Translations under genes and position numbers: made by a program | Shown here: positions 8,620 through 17,887 of the stretch, one piece after another | Layout: each line of letters begins with the position of its first letter | Numbering within the stretch: the first letter of the stretch is position 1 | NCBI GenBank assembly: GCA_023259035.1 | Contig: JAHFRA010000009.1 | Coordinates: 28,889-92,888, forward strand | DNA from: Gallionella sp. | GTDB taxonomy: Bacteria > Pseudomonadota > Gammaproteobacteria > Burkholderiales > Gallionellaceae | Direction of reading: 5' to 3' | DNA length: 64,000 bases | The notes under the pieces: model-generated | Told to the model about the DNA's origin: nothing | Database searches by the model: none | What the model saw: the letters and a program-made list of their open reading frames with translations, nothing else

Positions 8620-10731
8620 ATGCAAGACATGACTTCATCTCTGCTATGGTTTCGCCGCATAGGCTTCTGGCTGATGCTCGCCCTGAGCTTCAGTGCTGTT
8701 GCGGCCTTCGCTCAAACCGAACGCAACCCGGTTCATAACGTACGTCTTGGCGAACCAGCCGATGCGGCACGCGTTATCGTCAAGTTCAAGCAGGGCTCCG
8801 CGCTGCTACGCAAACACGCGCTGTCATCCACGGCGAGCGCGAGCGAAACGCTCGACGCGGTAACGGCGCGTGCCAATTCTCTGGGTGCGCGTCTGGGCGT
8901 GAGCTTGCGCGCTGGTCGCGCACTCAACGTGCATACGCAGGTCGTCAGCGCGGGCGGAATCAGTAGCGCCGCACTGGCAGAACGCCTGGCTGCAGAGGCC
9001 GATGTCGAATACGCGGTCGTCGACCAGCGCCGCACGCACTTCGCGGTACCAAACGATCCTTTGTATACGCAGGGACCGCCAATCAGCGGCAGCACGGGAG
9101 GCCCCGCTGTCGGCCAGTGGTATCTGCGCGCTCCTGCGGGTGAGGTTGTATCCAGTATCAACGCAACCAGTGCCTGGGATCTGACCACCGGCAGCTCGAA
9201 CATCGTTGTTGCGGTGCTTGATACGGGAGTACGTCCGGAACACCCGGATCTTGCCAACAGGCTATTGGCTGGCTATGACATGGTGAGCGACATACCGACG
9301 GCTAGTGACGGCAATGGCCGCGAAGCGGATGCCTCTGACCCGGGTGACTGGATAACGGCGAGCGAGTCCAATAACCAGTCGGGCCCGTTCTACCAGTGCG
9401 GAGCGGGGGACAGCTCATGGCACGGTACCAAGACAGCTAGCCTGATAGGGGCGTCGACCAACAATGGCGTCGGAATGGCGGGTGTGGCGGGGGGTATAAA
9501 ATTGCTGCCGGTGCGAGTGCTCGGCAAATGCGGTGGTTTTGATTCCGACATCATTGCCGGCATGAACTGGGCTGTTGGTTTGCCCGTGCCGGGTGTGCCG
9601 TCTAACCCCACCCCGGCGCGGGTCATTAACATGAGTCTGGGCGGCAGTGGTGCATGTCCCCGGAGTTATTTTGATGCGGTCAACGCGATTATCAGCAAGC
9701 AAAATCCCGCAGTTGTCGTGGCGGCGGCCGGCAATAGCACCGGTCACGCGGTCAGCGTACCCGCCAACTGTCCGGGAGTGATTGGCGTGGCGGGTTTGCG
9801 CCACATCGGAACCAAGGTCGGCTTTTCTGACCTGGGGCCGGAAATCAGCATCAGCGCACCCGGTGGCAATTGCGTTAACACAACTTCAGGCGCGCCGTGC
9901 CTGTACCCGATCCTCGCGGCAACCAACACGGGCATTACCACACCGGCAGCCTCTTCCTACACTGACGGCTTCAACGCCAGCGTTGGCACCAGCTTTTCGG
10001 CGCCGCTCGTGGCCGGAACCGTGGCCTTGATGTTGTCAGTCCACCCGTGGCTGACACCGACCGAGGTCAAAGCGGCGCTGCAAAGTTCGGCGCGTGCCTT
10101 TCCGCCCCGTATCGCCGGCATTTCTCAAACCGGAGCGATCCCGGACTGTCACGCGCCCGACAACAGCGACCAATTGGAGTGTTTCTGCACCACGTCGACT
10201 TGCGGGGCAGGTATGCTCGATGCTGCTGCGGCAGTGGCTTCTGTAACGCCAACCGGCAACGTTGTCGAATTCTACAATACCAACCTTGACCACTACTTCA
10301 TTTCCGCTGATTCAAACGAAGCAATGGCCATCGACGGCGGCAGCGCGGGGCCGGGCTGGATACGCACCGGCAATAGCTTCAAGTCAGGCGGCAGCGCGCC
10401 CGTCTGTCGCTTCTACGGTAGCATGTCACCCGGCCCAAACTCGCATTTCTATACTGTGGATGCCGGCGAGTGCGACTACCTCAAGCGATTACAGGCAAGC
10501 ACGCCATCCAAACAAAAACGCTGGAATTTCGAGAGCCTGGATTTTTCCTCGACACTGCCGACCAACGCCTCCTGTCCCAGCTGGACCGTGCCGGTCTACC
10601 GCGCCTATAACAATGGATTCGCCAGAGGTATCGATAGCAATCACCGCATCACCAGCAGTACGACTGCGATACAGGAGGTGGTGAACCGCGGCTGGAGCAA
10701 CGAGGGTGTGGTGATGTGCGCGCCGAATTGA
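8620..10731 (+). CDS. Secreted subtilisin-like serine protease (S8) with C-terminal DUF5648-like module
   Basis: Triad regions VAVLDTGVRPEHPDL, SSWHGTKTASLIGA, VGTSFSAPLVAGTVALML; N-terminal hydrophobic signal; C-term VVEFYNTNLDHYFISADSNEA...VYRAYNNGF. Confidence 0.92.
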   Translation: MQDMTSSLLWFRRIGFWLMLALSFSAVAAFAQTERNPVHNVRLGEPADAARVIVKFKQGSALLRKHALSSTASASETLDAVTARANSLGARLGVSLRAGRALNVHTQVVSAGGISSAALAERLAAEADVEYAVVDQRRTHFAVPNDPLYTQGPPISGSTGGPAVGQWYLRAPAGEVVSSINATSAWDLTTGSSNIVVAVLDTGVRPEHPDLANRLLAGYDMVSDIPTASDGNGREADASDPGDWITASESNNQSGPFYQCGAGDSSWHGTKTASLIGASTNNGVGMAGVAGGIKLLPVRVLGKCGGFDSDIIAGMNWAVGLPVPGVPSNPTPARVINMSLGGSGACPRSYFDAVNAIISKQNPAVVVAAAGNSTGHAVSVPANCPGVIGVAGLRHIGTKVGFSDLGPEISISAPGGNCVNTTSGAPCLYPILAATNTGITTPAASSYTDGFNASVGTSFSAPLVAGTVALMLSVHPWLTPTEVKAALQSSARAFPPRIAGISQTGAIPDCHAPDNSDQLECFCTTSTCGAGMLDAAAAVASVTPTGNVVEFYNTNLDHYFISADSNEAMAIDGGSAGPGWIRTGNSFKSGGSAPVCRFYGSMSPGPNSHFYTVDAGECDYLKRLQASTPSKQKRWNFESLDFSSTLPTNASCPSWTVPVYRAYNNGFARGIDSNHRITSSTTAIQEVVNRGWSNEGVVMCAPN

Positions 10732-10822
10732 CCCGGCAGTTTATAGCGGTGCGCATGAGGACAATCCCCCCTCCCTGGCCATTCATTGAACTCCTGTTTC
10801 GGAAAAGATTGACCAATTATTC

Positions 10823-12352
10823 ATGATAAATAACCGATTACTATTCGCAGCGCGGGATGTCAGGGACATGATCGTGGCTTCACGCTTGCTGAGAAGCATG
10901 GGGCTGATGTTTGTCGCAACTATTGCATGGCTTGGCGGGCTTTCAACGCCTGTGGTTTTTGGAGCCATTGATGATGTCGTGTATCAGAACAGCTTCCCGG
11001 TCTCTACGGCCTCAAGTTTGACCCCAGCAAATCTGATCATCAACGGAGAATCCAGGGCCTTGCTGATATACCGGCCTTCAGGTAGCCAGTCTCAGCCGCT
11101 TCTGATCTTCTATAGCGGCACAGGCGGAACCCTGGAATACAACATAGCAGATGAAATTGGGCGCGATACTCTGCGCAATTTTGCGGACAGAGAAAATGTA
11201 ATAGTTGCAATCCCGATTCAACGTGTAATGTCGTATGGCGACTGGGATAATCATTCTGCCGGAACCCCATACTGGGAAACCTCTGTGGGGGAAGCAACTT
11301 CAAGCGCTGCCAGCAGCAACCCTGATACCAATCCTGACCTTCTCTTTACCCGTGCCATAATAAAGGAAGCCTCTGTTGCTTACGGCGCTGACCTTGCTCG
11401 GGTCTATGTAAACGGTTTTTCCAACGGAGCTTTCTTTTCGTATTTTGTTGCTGCAACACTGAGCAACAGGATTGCGGCCTTTGCCGAGACAGGAGGGGGA
11501 TTGGTGATGAGCCAGACTACAGCCGGTGAGCCAACTCCATGCACCCCAACCGCCTTGCCTGCTGCGCCAAACGCAGTACGCAGCTGCGCAGAAGCAGGCT
11601 GGAGTATCGGCTTATGTTCCACTCCCGGCGCAATGGCGCGTCCGATAGCACCGGGTGCTGTTGTCATGGTGCCTCCAGGGTTCATGGAGGCTAATGACGA
11701 TGATAATAGCGTACCGTTTGCGCATACCTGTAACCTCGCAAATGCCCTGCCTGTTTCAACCGCCTACCAGGTCAGGATCGCTCACAGCGGCATCGGGCAT
11801 GCCATGAATGGAGATTATCTCGACAACTCATGGAGTTTTATGAAGAACTTTCGCACTGCTACTTCAACGGTCATCGAGTTCTTCAATACCAACCTCGACA
11901 ACTACTTCATCACCGCCGACTCAAACGAAGCGGCGCAGATCGACGGCGGCGCGGCGGGACCGGGCTGGAGCCGCACCGGCTATACATTCAAGTCGGGCGG
12001 CACTACTTCTGTTTGCCGTTTCTACGGCAGCTATTCGCCCGGCCCGAACTCGCATTTTTACACGGTCGATCCGGCGGAATGCCAAGGGCTGAAAGACCAG
12101 CAAATCCCCGCAGGCGATCCGCGCAAACTCACTGTAAAGAGCTGGAATTTCGAGAGCCTTGATTTCGTCTCGACTCCGGCGACAAACCAAACTTGCCCCA
12201 CCGGCACCGCGCCGGTCTACCGCGCCTATAACAATGGATTCGCACGGGGCGTCGATTCCAACCACCGCATCACCAGCAGTACAACCGCGATACAGGAGGT
12301 CGTGACGCGCGGCTGGAGCAACGAGGGCGTGGTGATGTGCGCGCCGAATTGA
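10823..12352 (+). CDS. Secreted alpha/beta hydrolase (PHB depolymerase/LpqC-like esterase) with the same C-terminal module
   Basis: VYVNGFSNGAFFSYFVAATLSNRIAAFAETGG nucleophile region, SGIGHAMNG His region; C-terminal approx 160 aa nearly identical to the preceding gene. Confidence 0.82.
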   Translation: MINNRLLFAARDVRDMIVASRLLRSMGLMFVATIAWLGGLSTPVVFGAIDDVVYQNSFPVSTASSLTPANLIINGESRALLIYRPSGSQSQPLLIFYSGTGGTLEYNIADEIGRDTLRNFADRENVIVAIPIQRVMSYGDWDNHSAGTPYWETSVGEATSSAASSNPDTNPDLLFTRAIIKEASVAYGADLARVYVNGFSNGAFFSYFVAATLSNRIAAFAETGGGLVMSQTTAGEPTPCTPTALPAAPNAVRSCAEAGWSIGLCSTPGAMARPIAPGAVVMVPPGFMEANDDDNSVPFAHTCNLANALPVSTAYQVRIAHSGIGHAMNGDYLDNSWSFMKNFRTATSTVIEFFNTNLDNYFITADSNEAAQIDGGAAGPGWSRTGYTFKSGGTTSVCRFYGSYSPGPNSHFYTVDPAECQGLKDQQIPAGDPRKLTVKSWNFESLDFVSTPATNQTCPTGTAPVYRAYNNGFARGVDSNHRITSSTTAIQEVVTRGWSNEGVVMCAPN

Positions 12353-12562
12353 TAGGGCAAGATGCGGCGCGCTTAACCCGGATATTTCGCCGGATCGCGG
12401 AAGGCCTGCGCTACAAACCGGATTTCACTCTTGTTGGCTTGCACCCCTGTATTCATGCCGCTTCCCATTGATTTTAGGGCCGCTCCGGGTTAAGTGACGA
12501 AGCTCTATGCATACATCCGTGCCGCACTCGCCAAGCCTGCACTTCAACCGCCAATCAACAAA

Positions 12563-13135
12563 TCAAAACAGTTCGATATCGTCGGCATGATCTTTCATTT
12601 GGGTCATGAATTTTTCGAGAGCTTCTTTTACCGGTATGCCGCCCAATACTGCCTCAAACATTTCTGTTTCTTCGCGCATCGTGTATTTGGAACGGATTTT
12701 TTCTTGTAATGCGGCCCATTCATAAGGGCTGTATATTCGTGAGTCGTCGTTGACCAAAGCGGAAAGTGAAGCCAAGCTGTGATTTACGTGAGAGAGACGC
12801 TGCACCAATTTGTCGTAAAACTGGAAAGCGATGATCGCTTTACGCACCATGCCGGAGACGTTTTCAGTGGTGCTAAGCAAATTGGCTTTGGTATCGCCAG
12901 ATTCGCCCCCGTCGGGAAGTGTTGCAATCGTATCGTTGATCATGCGCATATAGCCAGCCATCGTAGTAAATACATCGGTTAACACTTCGACCGAGCTGTT
13001 GCTGTCTTTCATTGCGGCCTCAATCTGTCCAGCGGACAGTTCAATCATCAACACCGTTTCCCGTACCTGACTCCAATCGAGATCCGGCGCACGTGTTTGA
13101 GTGTCATGTGGATTATCTGTTGCCTTTGTCATCAT
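12563..13135 (-). CDS. CheZ-like protein (putative second phosphatase)
   Basis: Helical protein with AFQFYDKLVQRLSHV (D-x3-Q as in CheZ) and acidic-hydrophobic C-terminus DDIELF. Confidence 0.5.
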   Translation of the reverse strand: MMTKATDNPHDTQTRAPDLDWSQVRETVLMIELSAGQIEAAMKDSNSSVEVLTDVFTTMAGYMRMINDTIATLPDGGESGDTKANLLSTTENVSGMVRKAIIAFQFYDKLVQRLSHVNHSLASLSALVNDDSRIYSPYEWAALQEKIRSKYTMREETEMFEAVLGGIPVKEALEKFMTQMKDHADDIELF

Positions 13136-13212
13136 GTGATCCTCTTAAGAAATGCATCCCGCCGCAAAATACGGGCTATTCGGTAGCGCAGGTCAATTGA
13201 TCCGGAAACTGG

Positions 13213-13833
13213 TCAGAATCCCATGGAGGCAAGCAAATCATCCACTTCGTCTTGCCCGCTGATGTTGTCCGATTCGGCTTTAACTGCGGGACCTGACGTC
13301 AGCCCTTCGTTTGATATGAGGGAGTCTTTGTGGTTCGGAGCATATTCACGCAGAATATCGAGCAGGATCACTTCGATCTCTTCCGCAGCGCCCAGAATCT
13401 TATTGACCATTTGACCGGCAACATCACGAAATTCCTGCGCTTCCATAATCAGCATCAGGTTATGGTGTATGGCTTCTTCTGCAGAGGCTATCTCTCCCAG
13501 GCGAGAGATGGCTTTCTGAATCAGCGCATGGTGTGACAGGTCTTCTGCTTTTGATAATTGTTTGGCCAGGCGGGCGCAGGATTTGCGTGTGGCATCGGTG
13601 AGTGGCAATGAGTTTTCCACGGCGCTGAGGGTTTTTTCCGAGGCCTCATGCATCGTTTGATCGATAAAGCTTAACCGTGCACGCGCATCCGGCATGGTGG
13701 ATGCGCTTCGCTCCAGCCCTTTGACATGGCCGAGCTCTTTGAGCAAGCGATGGAGCCGGGCAGCGGCACGGCCGATATCTTCGACCTTGGTTTGCGAGAG
13801 GTTGGGAGGTGTTTTGCGCGTAGCCATCATCAA
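13213..13833 (-). CDS. cheZ: Protein phosphatase CheZ
   Basis: MEAQEFRDVAGQMVNKILGAAEEIE (CheZ active-site helix) and C-terminal DEVDDLLASMGF (CheY-binding tail). Confidence 0.85.
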   Translation of the reverse strand: MMMATRKTPPNLSQTKVEDIGRAAARLHRLLKELGHVKGLERSASTMPDARARLSFIDQTMHEASEKTLSAVENSLPLTDATRKSCARLAKQLSKAEDLSHHALIQKAISRLGEIASAEEAIHHNLMLIMEAQEFRDVAGQMVNKILGAAEEIEVILLDILREYAPNHKDSLISNEGLTSGPAVKAESDNISGQDEVDDLLASMGF

Positions 13834-13951
13834 TTTCCCCGAGTGCTTTGCGGGAATGATAACAAAATCAGCTCGGGATAGGTAATGCCTGATGAATATT
13901 CAGGGTTGATGTGACCCCGGTGCGACCGGATGACGGATCACCATGGATATT

Positions 13952-16372
13952 TCATGGCTGCTTGAATTGATGCATCCAGTAACGGCGATGCGTTTTGCGG
14001 TAACGCTCCACCTGCACGCCCTGCACGTTCATTTCGGCCAGGATTGCGCCGTCTTTATCCGAGCGCAGCAGTTCCGCGCCGCTGTCGGTGTAGCGTTGCA
14101 GCACCTCCGGTTTTGGATGGCCGAAATGGTTGCGATAGCCTACGGTGAATACCGCGTAGTCGGGCAGGGTGGTTGCAACAAATTCGACAGTGGACGAGGT
14201 CTTGCTGCCGTGGTGCGGCACAACCAGCAAGGTGGCGGACAATTTGTCGGCGTGTTCCTTGATCAGCCGCTGCTCGGATTCTTTTTCAATATCTGCAGCC
14301 AGCAGAATGTGTTGTTGGCCTATACTGATGCGCAGCACACAGCCCCGGTTGTTTTTGCTGATTTTTTCTTGTGCATAGCTTTCAGGCGACGGGTGTAACA
14401 GCTCGAAATGCACGCCATCCCAATCCCAGCTCTGTCCATCGGCGCAACGCTTCAGGTTATGTGACTGCTGCAGAATGGGGCTTTGCTCGGGCAGTGAAGA
14501 AGACAGCCAATCGACAGGCATGGCCTGCATCACGGAAAGCGCGCCGCCGGTGTGGTCGGTGTCGTCGTGCGTGAGCATCAAGCCGTCGAGTTGCGCGATG
14601 CCGAGTGCGCGCAAGCCGGGAATCAGGATACGGTTGCCGCTGTCTGCATCGCCGCTGAAATCCGGCCCGGTGTCGTAGAGCAGTGCGTGATGTCGGGTTT
14701 GTGCGGCGACGGCCATGCCTTGCCCGACATCAAAAACAATCAAACGCAGTGTGCCTTGTGCGGGTGGTTCGGGTGAGTTCAGGAACATCGGCAGCATCAG
14801 TGGCAGACCGAGCCAGCGTGCCGGGAAGCCGCGTGGCAGCAATATCCACAACGCGCCCAGCATACCCGCCGCAATGCTCCATGCAGGCGGCGCATGTTGT
14901 GTCCACACCGCTTGCGGCAAGGCGCTCAGCCATCCCAGCAAAACCATCGTCCAGTCCATCACGATGTGTGCCAGCCACAGTGGCACATCCAGAGGCAGCA
15001 TAGCGCCGAGCAGGGTGAGCGGCACGACGACCAGGCTCACCAGTGGAATGGCGAAGACGTTGGCGATCGGCGAGACCAGCGATACTTGCTGAAAAAGCGC
15101 CAGCAGCATCGGAATCAGGCCGACGGTCATCGCCCATTGCACCGTGATGTATTCGTCCAGTACCCACAAGAAGCGAGCGGACGGATGCCCGGCAATTTCG
15201 CCGTCGCCTTTTCTCGGTCGGTGGCTGTTATTGATGCGATGCGCGGTGACGTAAAGGATGATCGCCACCGCGCCGAACGACAGCCAGAAACCGGGCGACA
15301 TCACCGCCCACGGGTCGGGAATCAGCACGCCGAGCAAGGCGATGCTGAGGATTTGCCCGAGCGAAAAATTGCGGTTCAGCCACAACGCGGCGGCGACCGC
15401 ACCGACCATGTACACGGTGCGCTGCGCCGGGACGGCGAAACCGGACAGCAGTGCGTAGCCCAACGCCACCAGCAACGCCAACAATGCGGCGGCTTTGCGC
15501 GCGGGTAACAACAAGGTGAGCCGCGTGCTGCGCCGCCACAGCCAGTAGGCAAGCGCGAAGCCAAAGCTGGCGAGCATGGTGATGTGCAGGCCGGAGATGC
15601 TCATCAGGTGATTTACGCCGGTACGCGTGAATATCTGCCACTGTGCCGATGGGATGCGGCTCTGGTCGCCGATAGCCAGCGCGCTCAATACGCCGGAGTA
15701 GGGCGCGCTGCCGAGCGTGGCGCTGAACTTGTCGCGCACCGTTTCACGCCATGACTCGATGCGATAGAAGCAGCCCTCGGCCAATGCATCCTGGCGTAAA
15801 TTGTTACCACTGTTATGCACATAACCGACTGCGCGCACATTGTTTTCCAGCGCCCACATTTCGAAATCGAAACCGTGAGGGTTGCTGCTGCCATGGGGTT
15901 GCTTGAGGCGCAGCGTAAGCCGCCAGCGTTCTCCGGCACGCAGTGTTGGCGTTGCGGTTTGCTTGTCGAGGTAGGTGCTGAGATATACATGCGGCGGCAC
16001 GCTGACTTGCGGCGTGAGAATTTTTTCGATATTGAAACTGAAACGCTGGCCGCTTTCGTGGTTGCGTGGCAACTCCGCGACTACGCCGATTACCTCGATG
16101 TCGCGCCCCTGCCATTCATCCGGCAGGCTAACAGCGAGGCGCTGTTCGGCTTGCCATGCGGCGTGATAGAAGCCGATACCCGACGCAAAAATGGCGAGCA
16201 GCAGGGGGTGGATAAATCTGGCAAGCAGGCTATTTTTGGGTAGAAAAAACGGGAAAAAAATGAAGGGAGAAAGCGCCAGCAGCCATACCCAGGCAAAGTC
16301 CGGCAACGCGGCCTGCTGTTGCAACAGCCATGCGCCCAAGGCAAAGAAAGCGGTGAAGATAACCATGCGCAT
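13952..16372 (-). CDS. comEC: DNA internalization competence protein ComEC/Rec2
   Basis: HLMSISGLHITMLASFGFALAYWLWRR plus C-terminal metallo-beta-lactamase domain LTHDDTDHTGGA, VVPHHGSKTSS. Confidence 0.95.
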   Translation of the reverse strand: MRMVIFTAFFALGAWLLQQQAALPDFAWVWLLALSPFIFFPFFLPKNSLLARFIHPLLLAIFASGIGFYHAAWQAEQRLAVSLPDEWQGRDIEVIGVVAELPRNHESGQRFSFNIEKILTPQVSVPPHVYLSTYLDKQTATPTLRAGERWRLTLRLKQPHGSSNPHGFDFEMWALENNVRAVGYVHNSGNNLRQDALAEGCFYRIESWRETVRDKFSATLGSAPYSGVLSALAIGDQSRIPSAQWQIFTRTGVNHLMSISGLHITMLASFGFALAYWLWRRSTRLTLLLPARKAAALLALLVALGYALLSGFAVPAQRTVYMVGAVAAALWLNRNFSLGQILSIALLGVLIPDPWAVMSPGFWLSFGAVAIILYVTAHRINNSHRPRKGDGEIAGHPSARFLWVLDEYITVQWAMTVGLIPMLLALFQQVSLVSPIANVFAIPLVSLVVVPLTLLGAMLPLDVPLWLAHIVMDWTMVLLGWLSALPQAVWTQHAPPAWSIAAGMLGALWILLPRGFPARWLGLPLMLPMFLNSPEPPAQGTLRLIVFDVGQGMAVAAQTRHHALLYDTGPDFSGDADSGNRILIPGLRALGIAQLDGLMLTHDDTDHTGGALSVMQAMPVDWLSSSLPEQSPILQQSHNLKRCADGQSWDWDGVHFELLHPSPESYAQEKISKNNRGCVLRISIGQQHILLAADIEKESEQRLIKEHADKLSATLLVVPHHGSKTSSTVEFVATTLPDYAVFTVGYRNHFGHPKPEVLQRYTDSGAELLRSDKDGAILAEMNVQGVQVERYRKTHRRYWMHQFKQP

Positions 16373-16396
16373 AGATTAACCCACTAGAATAGAGTC

Positions 16397-16942
16397 ATGC
16401 GCAAATTCTTCCGCCGAGTCCTGCCACGCCACGAAACGGTGCAAAGTCACCGCTGGCTCAAGCCGTTTGGCGGCTTGCTGTCCCATCACAACCTGTGGCA
16501 TTTGCATCGCCGTTCGGTGGCTGGCGGTGTCGCGATCGGGTTGTTTTGCGGCCTGATTCCGGGCCCGTTACAGATGATTTCCGCTGCGCTGTTGGCGGTG
16601 CTGCTGCGGGTCAATCTGCCGGTGGCGGTGTTCACAACGCTCTATACCAATCCGTTTACCATCGTGCCGCTGTACGTGCTGGCCTATGAACTCGGTGCGT
16701 GGGTGAGCGGCGCGCGTAACGGAGCGACAGTGGCGCAATTGTCATTTCCGGAAATGCATTGGCACAGCTGGCCGAGCGAGATGTGGGAATGGTTGGTCAT
16801 GCTGGGTAAACCGTTTTTGATCGGCTTGCCGCTGCTCGCCATAAGCTTGGCAATCATCGGATATGTTGCGTTGCGAGTGGCGTGGCGGGTTGCGGTGGTA
16901 TGGAAGTGGCGCGCCAGAAGGCGGCGACGCATTGCCACATAG
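16397..16942 (+). CDS. DUF2062 domain membrane protein
   Basis: HRRSVAGGVAIGLFCGLIPGPLQMISAALLAVLLRVNLPVAVFTTLYTNPFTIVPLY. Confidence 0.88.
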   Translation: MRKFFRRVLPRHETVQSHRWLKPFGGLLSHHNLWHLHRRSVAGGVAIGLFCGLIPGPLQMISAALLAVLLRVNLPVAVFTTLYTNPFTIVPLYVLAYELGAWVSGARNGATVAQLSFPEMHWHSWPSEMWEWLVMLGKPFLIGLPLLAISLAIIGYVALRVAWRVAVVWKWRARRRRRIAT

Positions 16943-17072
16943 TTGCTGCCGGGCGTATCGAAAGCAGCAGCGATATTCTTGCTGCACGGGGACATGGCTT
17001 ACGCAGAAGCGAATCTCAATAGCGAACCGCTATTGTTATTTTTTCCATTTTCCAAACAACCCGGAATTGGAA

Positions 17073-17486
17073 TTACTTGCTCTGACCGCCTTGTTCGCCG
17101 AAGATATTTCGCAGCAATAAGTCAGCAGTTTGCGCAAGCAGTGCAACATCCAAGGTGCCAATACATTGTTCGGCCATGTCAATTCCGCTGAGAATAGGGG
17201 GAAGTTCATCCTTGGTTATTTCCCATATGCCGGTTTCATCCCCTTTTTTTCGTACTGCCTGCAGGGTTTCGATGGCCTCATCCAGGGTCTCAATGGCAAG
17301 GGGGATCTTTGTCTGGTTTTGCTCGAGTGCGGAGCGGACAACGGAGATGGCTGCTGCCAGACGGCCAAAAGCAACAACATTAAATTGTCCGAGGCTGGCG
17401 GCCTGATAAGCAAGCCGCATATCCATCGCATATATATCTTTTAGGCCGCGTGTAACCGGAATGCGAAGTTTGCTTATTCTTTTCAT
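17073..17486 (-). CDS. Hypothetical protein
   Basis: 137-aa ORF, no overlapping credible gene, preceded by open spacer; family not recognised. Confidence 0.6.
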   Translation of the reverse strand: MKRISKLRIPVTRGLKDIYAMDMRLAYQAASLGQFNVVAFGRLAAAISVVRSALEQNQTKIPLAIETLDEAIETLQAVRKKGDETGIWEITKDELPPILSGIDMAEQCIGTLDVALLAQTADLLLRNIFGEQGGQSK

Positions 17487-17887
17487 TTTCGATTTTCCGA
17501 CTCAGACGATAGAAGAGAATGCTTCATCCTGCTTGTGGTTTGTTGTCAGTATCATGGTTTAAATACCGGCCTGCGGGGAGCGGAGAATAACGCGTAATTC
17601 CAGCGCGCCACCCAAGTATAACCTATCGTTAGCAAGCATACGGTGGGCAAAATTCAACTGTCTGATAATTCAATTGGTTACACGGTTTGCCGTATCAGCA
17701 AGTCTTAAAGTGCTTGCTGACCTGTAGGAATTTCACTTACTCGATCCTTCTCAAGCCCAATGAAATAGGGCGTTTACCTTGCGTTATTCAACGTTTCACT
17801 TTTTATCCAAGCTGCTATCTTGGCATCGTAGCAATGGGTACAAGTGAGTGCGATACGTCAGCTCGCATAGCATAAGGGGATAACACC

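Noticed and set aside
17592-17880. Possible riboswitch upstream of the coiled-coil gene
   Set aside because: Only a short hairpin (tcagcaag...cttgctga) is visible; no match to a riboswitch consensus I know.
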